The notes: generated by a model from the sequence alone, not told the origin. A DNA stretch of 64,000 nt from Acidipropionibacterium timonense (GCF_900605005.1 NZ_LR027558.1:951408-1015407), one strand, 5' to 3'; shown: positions 24,621-34,735, numbered from the stretch's first letter. A program made the numbers and translations.

Positions 24621-25754
24621 GTGAGCACACCCATGGCGAAGCCGGGCGACCCGCGGTCGCAGCAGCCACCGCAGCGGCTGTCGGGCGGGCAGGACATCGG
24701 CCGAGGCAATGCCGGGGCGCCCATGAGCAACGCCGAGGCGGCCCGCCTCCTGGGCGAGGCCATCGGCCAGGTGCAGCGGGTCATCGTCGGCCAGGAGCAC
24801 ATGGTCGAGCAGCTCATGGTCGGCGTCCTCGCCAAGGGCCACATCCTGCTCGAGGGCGTCCCCGGCGTCGCCAAGACGCTGGCGGTGCGGTCCTTCGCCA
24901 CCGTCCTGGGTGGCGACTTCGCCCGCGTCCAGTTCACCCCCGACCTCGTCCCCTCCGACATCGTCGGCACCCGCATCTACTCGGCGTCGAAGGAACGATT
25001 CGACATCGAGCTCGGCCCGGTCTTCGTCAACTTCGTCCTGGCCGACGAGATCAACCGTGCCCCGGCCAAGGTGCAGTCGGCGATGCTCGAGCTCATGGCC
25101 GAGAAGCAGGTCTCCATCGCCGGACAGACCTTCCCGGCGCGCACCCCGTTCAGCGTCATCGCCACCCAGAACCCCGTCGAGTCGGAGGGCGTCTACCCGC
25201 TGCCGGAAGCCCAGCGCGACCGCTTCCTGCTCAAGATCGACGTGCCCTACCCGCGCGGGAACGAGGAGTTCGAGATCCTTCGCCGGATGAGCGTCAAGCC
25301 CCCGGTCCCCACCCAGGTGCTCACCCCGGACAAGCTCGTCGAACTGCAGGACATGGCCTCCGACGTCTTCGTCCACAACCTCGTCGCCGAGTACATCGTC
25401 CGGCTCGTCCTGGCCACCCGGACCCCGTCGGAATTCGGGATGCCCGACCTCGACGCCGTCATCCAGATCGGCTGCTCCCCCCGCGCCACGCTCGGGCTGG
25501 TCGCGGCGTCCCGGGCCCTGGCCCTCATCCACGGGCGCGACTACGTCCTGCCCACCGACGTCCAGGCCGTCGCCAAGGACGTCATGGCCCACCGCATCAT
25601 GCTCACCTTCGACGCCGTCGCCGATGACGTCGCCCCCGCCCAGGTCATCGAGCGGATCCTCGCCATGGTGCCCCCGCCGACCCCGGTGTGGAACCAGCAG
25701 CAGCGTCAGGCGGCCCACCAGCAGCACCGTCACCAGCCCGAGTACGGCGGCTGA
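24621..25754 (+). CDS. MoxR-family AAA+ ATPase
   Basis: A 377-residue MoxR ATPase thought to act as a chaperone-like activator together with VWA-domain proteins. Walker A is GVPGVAKT (79-86), Walker B is FVLADEINRAP (about 136-146), and the sensor region TQNPVESEGVYPLPEAQRDRF is typical of the family. Relative to relatives it has an extra Gln/Pro-rich N-terminus and a Gln/His-rich C-terminus. The GTG start at 24621 follows AGGAGAA. It heads a four-gene operon with DUF58 and two VWA genes. Confidence 0.93.
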   Translation: MSTPMAKPGDPRSQQPPQRLSGGQDIGRGNAGAPMSNAEAARLLGEAIGQVQRVIVGQEHMVEQLMVGVLAKGHILLEGVPGVAKTLAVRSFATVLGGDFARVQFTPDLVPSDIVGTRIYSASKERFDIELGPVFVNFVLADEINRAPAKVQSAMLELMAEKQVSIAGQTFPARTPFSVIATQNPVESEGVYPLPEAQRDRFLLKIDVPYPRGNEEFEILRRMSVKPPVPTQVLTPDKLVELQDMASDVFVHNLVAEYIVRLVLATRTPSEFGMPDLDAVIQIGCSPRATLGLVAASRALALIHGRDYVLPTDVQAVAKDVMAHRIMLTFDAVADDVAPAQVIERILAMVPPPTPVWNQQQRQAAHQQHRHQPEYGG

Positions 25755-25762
25755 GGGCGCCC

Positions 25763-26812
25763 ATGCCGACGCGTCCTGCGTTCCAACCGGCCCAGGCTGC
25801 GGCCGGCGTCGTCCAGACGGTGCTCCGCCCGCCGACCGGGGCCACCGTCCCGCTGCACCAGTTGGCCCCGGAGGCGGCGCTGCGCCGCCTGGAGCTCACC
25901 ATCGTGCGCCGGTTGGAGGGATACCTGCACGGTGACCACATGGGTCTGCTGCCCGGCCCCGGCTCCGACACCAATGACGCCCGGCCCTACCAGCCCGGTC
26001 AGGACGACGTGCGCATGATGGACTGGGCCGTCACCGCCCGCACGACGGTCCCGCACGTACGCGACACCATTGCCGATCGCGAGCTCGAGGTGTGGGCCCT
26101 GCTCGACGTCACCCCGTCGATGAACTGGGGCACCCAGGGCATGACCAAACGTGACCTGGGCATCGCCGGGATCGCCACGATCGGATTCCTCACCCAGAAG
26201 ATGGGCGACCGCTTCGGTGGACTCATCATGCGACAGGACGCCATCCGCCGCTTCCCGGCCGGGTCCGGCAGAACGGCGCTCTACGGCCTGCTGCGGGCCA
26301 TGCTCACCGACCCCATCGTTCCCGACAACGCCCCCGGCGACATGACCCTGGCCGCTGGCATCGAACAGCTCAACCGCACCGAACGGCGTCGCGGGATGCG
26401 GGTCGTCGTCTCCGACTTCCTCAGCCCCGGCGACCACGAACTCGACCCCGCCGTACCACCGGCCTGGGAACGGTCGCTGCGGAGGCTGTCGGTGCGCAAC
26501 CAGGTGCTGTGCATCGAGGTCGTCGACGCCGCCGAGCTGGACTTCCCCGACGCCGGGGAACTGCTCGTGCGCGACCCCGAGTCCGACTTCGCCCGGTACA
26601 TCGACACCTCCGACCCGGCCGCCAAGGCCCGGATGGACGCCGCGGCCTCCGCCCAGCGTCAGCGCGTCGCCACCGCCATCCGCCGTGCCGGGGCCGGCCA
26701 CATCCAGCTCTCCACGGACCGTGACTGGGTGAGCGACATCGCCCGCTTCGTCCTGGGGTACCGACGCACCGCGGCGATGCTCCACCAGCCTCCGCAGGGG
26801 GTGTCACGATGA
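25763..26812 (+). CDS. DUF58 domain protein
   Basis: A 349-residue protein of the DUF58 family, the usual partner of MoxR. The hallmark GSDTNDARPYQPGQDDVRMMDW is present at about residues 69-90, followed by a von-Willebrand-like fold containing WALLDVTPSMNWG, a MIDAS-like DxTxS. Such proteins are cytoplasmic or membrane-linked and of unknown exact role. It begins eight bases after moxR, and its stop overlaps the next ATG (ATGA). Confidence 0.9.
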   Translation: MPTRPAFQPAQAAAGVVQTVLRPPTGATVPLHQLAPEAALRRLELTIVRRLEGYLHGDHMGLLPGPGSDTNDARPYQPGQDDVRMMDWAVTARTTVPHVRDTIADRELEVWALLDVTPSMNWGTQGMTKRDLGIAGIATIGFLTQKMGDRFGGLIMRQDAIRRFPAGSGRTALYGLLRAMLTDPIVPDNAPGDMTLAAGIEQLNRTERRRGMRVVVSDFLSPGDHELDPAVPPAWERSLRRLSVRNQVLCIEVVDAAELDFPDAGELLVRDPESDFARYIDTSDPAAKARMDAAASAQRQRVATAIRRAGAGHIQLSTDRDWVSDIARFVLGYRRTAAMLHQPPQGVSR

Positions 26813-27780
26813 GCCCGCTCGTCCTGGGTCTGCCACAGGTCAACGCTCCGGGGCACCTGTGGGTGCTGTTGGCCGTCCCCGTGCTCCTCGTCCTCTACCT
26901 CGTCGCCCTGCGCCGCTCCCGGATGGCCGGGATGAGGTTCCCCAACACCGGACTGCTGGCCATGGTCATGCGCCCGCAGAGCCGCTGGAAGAGGCACGTC
27001 GCGGTCGTCATGTCGCTGCTGGCCCTGGCGGCGGCGACGATGGCCTGGGCGCGACCGGTCGGCATCGAGAAGGTACCTCGGGAGAGGGCGACGATCGTCG
27101 TGGCGATTGACGCGTCCCTGTCGATGTCGGCCACCGACGTCAGCCCCAACAGGCTGGACGCCGCCAAGGCCCAGGCCAAGACCTTCGTCAACAGCCTGCC
27201 GACCGGTTTCAACGTCGCCGTCGTGACCGTCTCGGGTCATCCGAGCGTCGTCATGCCGCCCAGCACCGACCGGCCCACCGTCCTGCGCGCCATCGACGCC
27301 ATCTCCACCACCGACGGCACGGCCCTGGGCGACGCCATCAAGGAGTCCCTCCAGGCCATCACCGAAGCCCCCAAGGGCGCCGACGGATCGGCCGCCCCGG
27401 CGGCCGTCGTCCTGCTCAGCGACGGCGGCAACACCGACGGGACGGACCCCATGGTCGCGGCGAACCAGGCGGCTGCGGCCAAGGTGCCGGTCTACACCAT
27501 CGCCTTCGGCACGCCGACCGGCTATGTCGACGTCGACGGCCAGCGCGAACGGGTCGCACCCGACACCACCCTGCTGGCCAACATCGCCCAGCGCACCCAC
27601 GGACGCAGCTGGGGAGCCGATTCGACGAACAAGCTCAAGACCGTCTACCAGGACGTGCGCAGCTCGGTGGGCTACGAGGACGTCAAGAAGGAGGTCACCG
27701 CCAAGTGGGCCTTCTACGCCCTCGGGTTCGCGGTGGTCGCCGGGCTCGGCGTCGTCTCCATGGCAGCGAGGTGGCCGTGA
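26809..27780 (+). CDS. BatA-like VWA-domain membrane protein
   Basis: A 323-residue protein with an N-terminal transmembrane helix (about 17-35), a second hydrophobic segment near 60-80, a von Willebrand A domain and a C-terminal helix (about 298-318). The metal-binding MIDAS motif is intact (AIDASLSMS, plus later Thr and LLSDGGNTDG). It is strikingly similar in layout to the next gene, so the two arose by duplication. Both probably form a membrane complex controlled by the MoxR ATPase. Confidence 0.9.
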   Translation: MSPLVLGLPQVNAPGHLWVLLAVPVLLVLYLVALRRSRMAGMRFPNTGLLAMVMRPQSRWKRHVAVVMSLLALAAATMAWARPVGIEKVPRERATIVVAIDASLSMSATDVSPNRLDAAKAQAKTFVNSLPTGFNVAVVTVSGHPSVVMPPSTDRPTVLRAIDAISTTDGTALGDAIKESLQAITEAPKGADGSAAPAAVVLLSDGGNTDGTDPMVAANQAAAAKVPVYTIAFGTPTGYVDVDGQRERVAPDTTLLANIAQRTHGRSWGADSTNKLKTVYQDVRSSVGYEDVKKEVTAKWAFYALGFAVVAGLGVVSMAARWP

Positions 27781-28739
27781 GCGCACTCATCATCCATTTC
27801 CTGCGTCCCGGGCGCCTGTGGTGGCTCCTCGTTCCGCTCGGCGTCCTCGCCGGATTCCTTCTCCTGTCGGCCCGGGTCACCGGGCGTCGGACGGTAGGGC
27901 GACTCGACCTCCGCCGGATCCTGCCGCGCGACCGAGGCTGGAAACGGTGGGCCGCCGTGCTCGCCTCCGTCCTGTCGATGGCCTCCCTCGTCGTGGCCTT
28001 CGCCCAACCCCAGGACTACCGCAAGGAGCCGCGTGACCGGGCGACGATCGTCGTGGCCATCGACGTGTCGAGGTCGATGGTGGCCACCGACGTCGAGCCC
28101 TCGCGTCTGTCGGCGGCCAAGTCGGCGGCCAAGGAGTTCCTCGGTGATCTGCCCGAGCGGTTCAACGTCTCGCTCGTGCGATTCGCCGCGACCGCCCAGA
28201 TCGTCGTGCCACCGACGACCGACCGCGGGGCGGTGAGCCGGGCCATCGACGGTCTCCAGGTGCTGCCGTCGACGGCCATCGGCGAGGGCATCTACACCTC
28301 GCTCAGCGCCCTCAAGCTCGTCCCCGACGACCCGAAGCATCCCGGGTCGAAACCGCCGGCGGCCATCGTCCTGCTCTCCGACGGTGCGACGAACATGGGT
28401 CGGCCCTCCCTCCAGGCCGCGCAGGAGGCCCGTCGGGAGGGAGTGCCGGTGTACACCATCGCCTACGGCACCCCGGGCGGCTACGTCGTCGAGGGTGGGC
28501 AGCGTCAACCCGTGCCGGTCAACCACTACGAGCTGGCGGCCATCGCCAAGGCCTCCGGCGGCGAGAAGTTCTCGGCCGAGTCGCTCGGCCAGCTCAAGGA
28601 CGTCTACAAGGCCATCGCCCAGTCGGTCGGCTACGAGAAGGTCTACGCCGAGGTCACCGACCGCTACGTCGGCATCGCCCTGGTGCTGGCCCTCGTCGCG
28701 GCCCTCGGGGTGGTGTCGCTGGCGGCGCGCTGGCCGTAG
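27777..28739 (+). CDS. Second BatA-like VWA-domain membrane protein
   Basis: A 320-residue paralogue of the preceding gene: N-terminal helices, a VWA domain with MIDAS AIDVSRSM and LLSDGATNMG, the shared segment VPVYTIAYGTPGGYV, and a C-terminal helix ending AARWP. The GTG at 27777 overlaps the upstream stop (GTGA). It is the last gene of the MoxR operon; the next gene begins 15 bases later and may be co-transcribed. Confidence 0.9.
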   Translation: MSALIIHFLRPGRLWWLLVPLGVLAGFLLLSARVTGRRTVGRLDLRRILPRDRGWKRWAAVLASVLSMASLVVAFAQPQDYRKEPRDRATIVVAIDVSRSMVATDVEPSRLSAAKSAAKEFLGDLPERFNVSLVRFAATAQIVVPPTTDRGAVSRAIDGLQVLPSTAIGEGIYTSLSALKLVPDDPKHPGSKPPAAIVLLSDGATNMGRPSLQAAQEARREGVPVYTIAYGTPGGYVVEGGQRQPVPVNHYELAAIAKASGGEKFSAESLGQLKDVYKAIAQSVGYEKVYAEVTDRYVGIALVLALVAALGVVSLAARWP

Positions 28740-28754
28740 TGATTGAGTGGAGCC

Positions 28755-29462
28755 ATGACCGTCGCCGAGAACCTGGCCCACATCCGTTCGCGCATCGACG
28801 CCGCCGCCCGAGCAGCCGACCGGGACCCCGCGACGGTCCGGCTGCTGCCGGTGAGCAAGACCAAGCCCACCTCGGCGATCCTCGAGGCCGTCGACGCCGG
28901 GCTCACCCGGTTCGGCGAGAACCGCGTCCAGGAGGCCCTGGCCAAGTGGCAGGAACTGGCCCCGGAACACCCGCAGGTCGAATGGGCGATCATCGGCCAC
29001 CTGCAGACGAACAAGGCCCGTGACGTCGCCCGTTTCGCGACCGAGTTCCAGGCCCTCGACTCCCTGCACCTGGCCCGTGAACTCGACAAGCGCCTCCATC
29101 AGGAGGGCCGCCGGCTCGACGTCCTCGTCGAGGTCAACACGTCGGGGGAGCCCCAGAAGTCCGGGATCGAGCCGGGCGAGGCCCTTTCCTTCGCCCGCGA
29201 GCTGGCCGCCTTCGACGCCCTGCACGTCACCGGACTCATGACCGTCGCCGTCAACAGTCCCGACGCCGACCAGGTCGGCGCCTGCTTCGACCTCCTGCGC
29301 GGGGTGCAGGAACGGCTGCGCCAGGAGGCATCGCAGGTGAGTTCCTGGGACGACCTGTCGATGGGCATGTCGGGCGATTTCGAGCTGGCCATCGCCCATG
29401 GGGCGACGACCGTCCGCGTCGGCCAGGCGATCTTCGGGGCGAGGGAGTACCCGACGTCCTGA
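28755..29462 (+). CDS. YggS/PLPBP family pyridoxal-phosphate-binding protein
   Basis: A 235-residue member of the YggS (PROSC) family, single-domain alanine-racemase-fold proteins that bind PLP and maintain vitamin B6 homeostasis. LLPVSKTKP contains the PLP lysine (Lys35), followed by the conserved FGENRVQE, WAIIGHLQTNKA and SMGMSGDFELAI motifs. ATG 28755 gives the family-like start MTVAENLAHIRSRI; a TTG 12 bases upstream is the alternative, since the GGAG motif sits very close to the ATG. Confidence 0.92.
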   Translation: MTVAENLAHIRSRIDAAARAADRDPATVRLLPVSKTKPTSAILEAVDAGLTRFGENRVQEALAKWQELAPEHPQVEWAIIGHLQTNKARDVARFATEFQALDSLHLARELDKRLHQEGRRLDVLVEVNTSGEPQKSGIEPGEALSFARELAAFDALHVTGLMTVAVNSPDADQVGACFDLLRGVQERLRQEASQVSSWDDLSMGMSGDFELAIAHGATTVRVGQAIFGAREYPTS

Positions 29463-29584
29463 CCGATCCCCGCCCGGGCCCCCGACGAGCTTGTCGCCGA
29501 GCCCCGGGAGGGGCACACTGGCCCCAGACCTCCGCGTCGGCACCTCATGCAGGGGAAGGCACGTGGTACCGAGGAGGACGGTCG

Positions 29585-30076
29585 ATGAACAAGCCAGACC
29601 TGCAGGCCGAGGGCATGATCTTCATCCACTCGGCTCCCACGGCGTTGCGCAGCCATGTCGAATGGGCTGTCGACGCCGCCGTCGTCGCGCCCTCCTTCCG
29701 GTGGACCCGCCAGCCCGTCGAGCCCGGGACATGGCGCTCGGAGGCCACGTGGCGCGGAACGGCCGCGTCCGCCGCCGCTCTCGTGTCGACCCTGGCCGCC
29801 TGGGGACGGCTGCGATTCGACCTGACGATCGAGTCCGGGGCACCATCGCGTCGATGGTCGGTGACCCCTGACCTCGGCGTGTTCAGCGCTGCCATGGACG
29901 AGGCCGGATCGGTGCTCGTCGACGAGCACCGCCTGCGCAACGCCGTCGCGCAGGCCCGGCGAGGGGCCGTCCTGGCCGACGAGATCGCCGACCTGCTGGG
30001 CGAGCCGTGGGACGTCGAGCTGGAGGCCTATCGGGCCTGCGACCCTCAGCTCGACGTCAGCTGGCTGGCGGTCTGA
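29585..30076 (+). CDS. DUF3145 family protein
   Basis: A 163-residue actinobacteria-specific protein. Features of the family visible here are the FIHSAPTALRSHVEWA start, a Trp-rich middle (FRWTRQPVEPGTWRSEATW), RFDLTIESGAP, and a DPQLDVSWLAV-type end. Function unknown. GAGGAGG precedes the ATG. It converges on the fatty-acid synthesis operon, where it is often found in related genomes. The 122-bp gap before it shows only GC-rich sequence. Confidence 0.85.
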   Translation: MNKPDLQAEGMIFIHSAPTALRSHVEWAVDAAVVAPSFRWTRQPVEPGTWRSEATWRGTAASAAALVSTLAAWGRLRFDLTIESGAPSRRWSVTPDLGVFSAAMDEAGSVLVDEHRLRNAVAQARRGAVLADEIADLLGEPWDVELEAYRACDPQLDVSWLAV

Positions 30077-30106
30077 GACAGCGCGTTCGGGGACGCCGCC
30101 GGCGAC

Positions 30107-31381
30107 TCAGCGGCTGGCGTGCGCGTTGGTGAAGGCCAGGGTGACGTTGTGGCCGCCGAACCCGAAGGAGTTGTTGAGCGCGGCCAGGTCGCCCTCGGGC
30201 AGCGCCGTCGTCTCCGTGACGACGTGCACCGGCAGATCGGCGTCGAGGGTGTGGGTGTTGATGGTCCCGGGAACCTTGTGTTCGAGCAGGGCCATGACGG
30301 CGGCGAGCGACTCCAGCGCCCCGGCACCACCGAGGAGGTGCCCGGTCATCGACTTGGTGCCGTTGACGAGGACCTCGTCGGTGGCGCCGCCGAGGGCCTC
30401 ACGGATGGACGCGGCCTCGGCCGAGTCCCCCTGGGGGGTCGAGGTGGCGTGGGCATTGACGTGCTTGATGTCGGCCGGGTCGAGGCCGGCGTCATGCAGG
30501 GCCTTGCGCATCGCCGCGGCCTGGCCGGCGCCGGTCGGGTCGGGCTGGACGATGTCGTGGGCGTCGGCGGAGATCCCGGCCCCGGCGAGGGTGCCGTAGA
30601 TCCTCGCGCCACGGGCCCGGGCATGCTCCAAGGTCTCGATGACCATGATGGCGGCGCCCTCGCCGAGGACGAAACCATTGCGCTCGACGTCCCACGGCCG
30701 GGAGGCGTGCTCGGGGTCGTCGTTGCGCGTCGAGAGTGCCTTCATCTGGGCGAAGGCGGCCAGCGGCAGCGGGTGGACGACGGCCTCGGTGCCGCCGACG
30801 ACGACGACGTCGGCCCGGCCGAGACGGATCTGGTCGAGGCCGAGGGAGATGGCCTCGGAGGAGGAGGCGCAGGCCGAGACGGGGGTGTGGATGCCGCCGG
30901 TGGCGTGCAGCTCCAGTCCGATGTTGGCGGCCGGGGCGTTGGCCATGAGCATGGGGATGGTGAAGGGGCTGACGCGGCGGAACCCGCGATCCTTCTGGAT
31001 GTCCCACTGGCCCAGGAGCGAGTGCAGGCCGCCGATGCCGGTGGCGCAGCACACGATGAGGCGCTCGGGGTCGATGCCGTTGTCGACGAGGTTCCCCTCC
31101 TCGTCGCGGGGCATCGTCAGGCCCGCATCGGCCCAGGCCTCGCGCGCGGCGACGAGGGCGAGCTGGCTCGACCGATCGAGGCGGCGGGCCTGGGCGTGCG
31201 GGATGTGGTTGGTCGGTTCGTCGACGACCTCGGCGGCGAAGGTCACCGGCAGGTCGCGGGCCCAGTCGTGCTCCAGGGTGTGGACGCCGTTACGGCCCTC
31301 CAAGAGCCCCTGCCACGTGCTGGGGGCATCGCCTCCCAGCGGGGTGGTGGCACCGAAACCGGTGATGACGACGTCAGACAT
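30107..31381 (-). CDS. fabF: Beta-ketoacyl-ACP synthase II
   Basis: A 424-residue condensing enzyme that elongates acyl-ACP with malonyl-ACP. The catalytic triad is intact: Cys171 in VSACASSSE, His in NAHATSTPQGD and His in GTKSMTGHLLGG. The glycine-rich NNSFGFGGHN near the C-terminus is also present. ATG 31381 follows AGGAG. It is the last gene of the fabD-fabH-acpP-fabF operon, 34 bases after acpP. Confidence 0.95.
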   Translation of the reverse strand: MSDVVITGFGATTPLGGDAPSTWQGLLEGRNGVHTLEHDWARDLPVTFAAEVVDEPTNHIPHAQARRLDRSSQLALVAAREAWADAGLTMPRDEEGNLVDNGIDPERLIVCCATGIGGLHSLLGQWDIQKDRGFRRVSPFTIPMLMANAPAANIGLELHATGGIHTPVSACASSSEAISLGLDQIRLGRADVVVVGGTEAVVHPLPLAAFAQMKALSTRNDDPEHASRPWDVERNGFVLGEGAAIMVIETLEHARARGARIYGTLAGAGISADAHDIVQPDPTGAGQAAAMRKALHDAGLDPADIKHVNAHATSTPQGDSAEAASIREALGGATDEVLVNGTKSMTGHLLGGAGALESLAAVMALLEHKVPGTINTHTLDADLPVHVVTETTALPEGDLAALNNSFGFGGHNVTLAFTNAHASR

Positions 31382-31415
31382 GGGGCAACTCCTGGGGCCG
31401 AGGGGTGGAACGGGA

Positions 31416-31661
31416 TCAGGCCTGGTGGGCGGCGATGTAGGCGACGGCGTCACCGACGGTCTTGAGGTTCTTGGACTCCTCGTCGGGGATCTCGACGCCG
31501 AACTTCTCCTCGCAGTCGTAGATGATCTCGACCATCGACAGGGAGTCGACGTCGAGGTCATCGGTGAACGACTTCTCGGCGGTGACCTCGGCCTGGTCGA
31601 CGCCGGTGATGTCGTTGACGATGTCGGCGAGGTCGGACAGGATCTGGGCGTTGTCGGCCAT
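31416..31661 (-). CDS. acpP: Acyl carrier protein
   Basis: An 81-residue acidic acyl carrier protein. Ser40 in DVDSLSMVE is the 4'-phosphopantetheine attachment site. The four-helix layout and the acidic recognition helix (VEIIYDCEEKFGVEIPDEE) are standard. It shuttles growing fatty acids between the enzymes encoded on both sides. Confidence 0.96.
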   Translation of the reverse strand: MADNAQILSDLADIVNDITGVDQAEVTAEKSFTDDLDVDSLSMVEIIYDCEEKFGVEIPDEESKNLKTVGDAVAYIAAHQA

Positions 31662-31677
31662 GGTGTGCTTCCTTCTG

Positions 31678-31722
31678 TGTCGGATGACTGGCTGTCGGAT
31701 GAGGGTCTGTCGGACGGGTGGA
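31678..31722. repeat. Three imperfect 15-bp repeats before acpP
   Basis: TGTCGGATGACTGGC, TGTCGGATGAGGGTC and TGTCGGACGGGTGGA follow one another in the 83-bp gap between fabH and acpP. On the transcribed strand they make up most of the acpP 5' untranslated region. They could be a minor slippage product or affect mRNA structure. Confidence 0.6.
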
Positions 31723-31744
31723 GGGGTCGGGGGTGGTGGCTTCA

Positions 31745-32749
31745 TCAGGGCAGGACGACGACCTGCCCGGCGTACACCAGGCCGGCGCCGAAACCGATGA
31801 TGAGGGCCAGGTCACCGCTGTGGGCGTCGCCACGGCGGAGCATGCGGTCCAGGGCGATCGGGATCGACGCCGCGGAGGTGTTGCCCATGTCCGTGATGTC
31901 GTGGCACACGGTCACTGACTCCGGCAGGCCGAGGTGGCGGACGATGACCTCGGTGATCCGGTCGTTCGCCTGGTGGGGGATGAAGACGTCGAGCTGGTCA
32001 GGGGCGATGCCCGCGGCGGCGATGGCCTCCTTGGCCTTCGTGGCGACCTCCGAGAGGGCCCACTTGAAGACCTTGTGGCCGTCCATGGCGATGAGCGGGT
32101 GATCGATGTCGGGGTGCGAGGCCACCTGCGTCCAGTCCTCGATCTCGATCGTCTCGACCTGGTCGGCGCGCGAACCCCACTGGGCCGGGCCGATGGCCGG
32201 TTCCTGGGAGGGCCCGAAGACGACCGCCCCGGCACCGTCGGAGAAGAGGAAGGCGGTCGACCGGTCGGCCATGTTCGTCATGTCCGAGAGCCGCTCGACG
32301 CCGATGGCCAGGACGTGGTGTGCGGCGCCGGAGCGGATGAGGGAGTCGGCCAGGGCCGTCGTGTAGCAGAACCCGGCGCAGGCGGCGTTGACGTCGAAGG
32401 CCGCGGCGCGATCCGCACCGACGGCCCGCGCCACATAGGTCGCCAAGGAGGGGGAGGGCCGGTGGTGCGAGACGGTGGCGATGATGACCGCGTCGATCCG
32501 GGAGGGTTCGAGGCCGGCGTCCTCGATGGCCTGTCGCCCGGCCTGGGCGGCCATGGCCTCGACGGTCTGCTCGGGGGTGGCCCACCGGCGTTCGGTGATG
32601 CCGGTGCGCTGCTCGATCCACTCCGGGGTGGAGTCGATGATCGTGCACATCTCCTCATTGGTGACGACGCGGTCGCCGCGCACCGATCCGGTGCCGAGCA
32701 TCCGGGCGTAGGGCGCCCCGACGCTGGCGGTGAGGGTGGGGTGGGACAT
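31745..32749 (-). CDS. fabH: Beta-ketoacyl-ACP synthase III
   Basis: A 334-residue enzyme that starts fatty-acid synthesis by condensing acyl-CoA with malonyl-ACP; its primer choice influences branched-chain content. Cys124 in NAACAGFCY, His in FIPHQAN and Asn in GNTSAAS form the FabH triad. Its ATG overlaps the fabD stop (TGATG). Confidence 0.95.
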   Translation of the reverse strand: MSHPTLTASVGAPYARMLGTGSVRGDRVVTNEEMCTIIDSTPEWIEQRTGITERRWATPEQTVEAMAAQAGRQAIEDAGLEPSRIDAVIIATVSHHRPSPSLATYVARAVGADRAAAFDVNAACAGFCYTTALADSLIRSGAAHHVLAIGVERLSDMTNMADRSTAFLFSDGAGAVVFGPSQEPAIGPAQWGSRADQVETIEIEDWTQVASHPDIDHPLIAMDGHKVFKWALSEVATKAKEAIAAAGIAPDQLDVFIPHQANDRITEVIVRHLGLPESVTVCHDITDMGNTSAASIPIALDRMLRRGDAHSGDLALIIGFGAGLVYAGQVVVLP

Positions 32750-33684
32750 CAGGCCTCCGAGGTGGTGTGGGAGTGGGCGGCGACGAAGGCGCGGGCGTCG
32801 TCGAGCTGCTCGGGCTTGTCGAGATTGAACAACTCGACCCCCTTGAGGTTGCGCTTGGCGATCCCGGTGAGGGTGCCGGCCGGGGTGAGCTCGAGGATGC
32901 CGGTGACACCGTGCTCGGCCATCGTCGCCATGACGAGATCCCAGCGCACCGGACGGGCCACCTGCGCGACGAGCCGGTTGGCGAAGTCGCGTCCGTCGGT
33001 GACGAGGGCGCCGTCGAGGTCGCTGAGCAACCCCGTCGTCGGGGTCGACGTCGGCATGGCGGCCGCAACCTCGCGCAGGTGGTCGACGGCCGGCTCCATG
33101 TGCGGGGAGTGGAAGGCCCCGGCGACCGACAGGGGGAACAGACGGGTGCGGGCAGGCGGGTTCGCGGCGAGTTCGGCGAGCTGCTCGACGGTGCCGGCGG
33201 CGACGATCTGGCCCTTGCCGTTGTGATTCGCCGGGGTGATGCCGAGCTTCTCGAGGGTGGCGAGGACCTCGTCGGGGTCGCCGCCGATGATGGCGGTCAT
33301 CGAGGTCTGGGTGATGGCCGCGGCGTCGGCCATCGCGCGTCCCCGCTCACGGACGAGGACCATGGCGGCCTCGGGGGAGAAGGCGCCCGCTCCCGCGCCC
33401 GCAGCGATCTCACCGACGCTGTGGCCGGCGACGAGGTCGGCCTGCTCGAAGAGGTCGGGGCTCACCGACGAGGCGGTGGCCAGGGCGGCGGCGACGAGCA
33501 GCGGTTGGGCGACCGCGGTGTCCTTGATGGTGGCCTCGTCGGAGGTCGTTCCGTGGGTCGCCAGATCGATGTCGGCGACGGCCGACAGCCACGCCAGGCG
33601 ATCGGCGAAGGTCGGGTCCTCCAGCCATGCGGCGAGGAATCCGGGTTTCTGGGCCCCCTGGCCCGGGGCGACGACTGCTAGCAC
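32749..33684 (-). CDS. fabD: Malonyl-CoA:ACP transacylase
   Basis: A 311-residue enzyme transferring malonyl groups from CoA to ACP. APGQGAQ opens the protein, the nucleophile is Ser89 in GHSVGE, and the catalytic His is in [11 protein letters not shown] 33684 is the start. It is first in the fab operon; the 115-bp gap upstream should contain the operon promoter and any binding site for the FasR-like regulator encoded nearby. Confidence 0.94.
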   Translation of the reverse strand: MLAVVAPGQGAQKPGFLAAWLEDPTFADRLAWLSAVADIDLATHGTTSDEATIKDTAVAQPLLVAAALATASSVSPDLFEQADLVAGHSVGEIAAGAGAGAFSPEAAMVLVRERGRAMADAAAITQTSMTAIIGGDPDEVLATLEKLGITPANHNGKGQIVAAGTVEQLAELAANPPARTRLFPLSVAGAFHSPHMEPAVDHLREVAAAMPTSTPTTGLLSDLDGALVTDGRDFANRLVAQVARPVRWDLVMATMAEHGVTGILELTPAGTLTGIAKRNLKGVELFNLDKPEQLDDARAFVAAHSHTTSEA

Positions 33685-33799
33685 GACACCACTGTGCCCG
33701 TCCCGACCGCGCCGTGGCAGCCGTTCGCACGACGATTCGCGTCAGGGATCCTTGTCGGGTCCCCACAAAGGACGGTGCTCGGGTACGTGTGAGAAGCGA

Positions 33800-34735
33800 T
33801 CAGGCCCGCACGGCGTCGCGCCGTGCTCGTTCGGCCAGGACGGCCGCCAGCACGTCGTTGACCGGGGTGTCGACGCCGACGGCGTCACCGAGGGACGGCA
33901 GGGCGCCGACCTGGGCGTCGAGTTCGCTGGCCCGTCCGGAGGTGATGTCGCGCTGGAAGGAGGTCGTCGACCGAGGGTCCTGGGTGGCCAGATAGGTGAG
34001 GACGCCGTCGAGGGTGTCCTCGGGCAGGTGCGCACCGTGGGCGCGTCCGACCCGGATCCACTCGTCGATGCAGCGGGCCAACAGGTCCCGGTGGTGCCCG
34101 AGGAGACGGCCGAGGTCGGCCTCGAGGGCGGCCCCGACCGCGCCCTGGGCGCAGACGTTGAGGGCCTTGGCCCAGATCTGGGTCGTCACGTCGTCCACCC
34201 GGGGGGAGTCGACGCCGGCCCGTTCGAGGGCAGCCCGCAGGGCGTCGACGTGGGGATGTGCCCTGCCGTCGAGGGCGCCGACGAGCAGGCTGCACGGTCC
34301 ACCCATGTCCTCGATGACGCCGGGTTCGACGATCTTGACCCACTCCCGGCAGATGCCCGCCGCGGTGTGTTCGGGCCCGACGAGGGAGGCGACGAGGTCG
34401 GGCGTCGAGACGCCGTTCTGGGTCGTCACGACGAGAGTGTGCGGTCCGATGAGGGTCGGCAGGTAGGTGCGCACGGCGTCGGCGACCTGGAAGGTCTTGG
34501 TGCAGACCAGGACGATGTCGACCTGGCCGAGGGTGCTCGGGTCATCGGTGACGACGGGGTGGACGGTGATCTCGCGCCGGCCGACGATGCGCAGGCCGTG
34601 CTCGGCGATGGAGGCCAGCGTCGCGCCGCGGGCGACGAAGCTCACGTCGGCGCCGGCCGAGGCCATCATGGCGCCGTAGAAGCCGCCGATCGCCCCGGCG
34701 CCGATGACGACGATGCGCGGGCCCTCGGCGGTCAT
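33800..34735 (-). CDS. panE: 2-dehydropantoate 2-reductase family protein
   Basis: A 311-residue NADPH-dependent ketopantoate reductase-like protein (pantothenate/CoA pathway). The Rossmann motif is VVIGAGAIGGFYG, the conserved CTKTFQ carries the catalytic-region Lys, and TQNGVS and the C-terminal KALNVCAQGAVGA helix match the family. Several paralogues of unknown substrate share these features, so the panE name is provisional. ATG overlaps the upstream stop (ATGA). Confidence 0.8.
   Translation of the reverse strand: MTAEGPRIVVIGAGAIGGFYGAMMASAGADVSFVARGATLASIAEHGLRIVGRREITVHPVVTDDPSTLGQVDIVLVCTKTFQVADAVRTYLPTLIGPHTLVVTTQNGVSTPDLVASLVGPEHTAAGICREWVKIVEPGVIEDMGGPCSLLVGALDGRAHPHVDALRAALERAGVDSPRVDDVTTQIWAKALNVCAQGAVGAALEADLGRLLGHHRDLLARCIDEWIRVGRAHGAHLPEDTLDGVLTYLATQDPRSTTSFQRDITSGRASELDAQVGALPSLGDAVGVDTPVNDVLAAVLAERARRDAVRA

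Noticed and set aside
24419-25627. 402-codon plus-strand frame overlapping moxR
   Set aside because: It is a shifted frame of moxR with a compositionally biased Arg/His/Pro translation.
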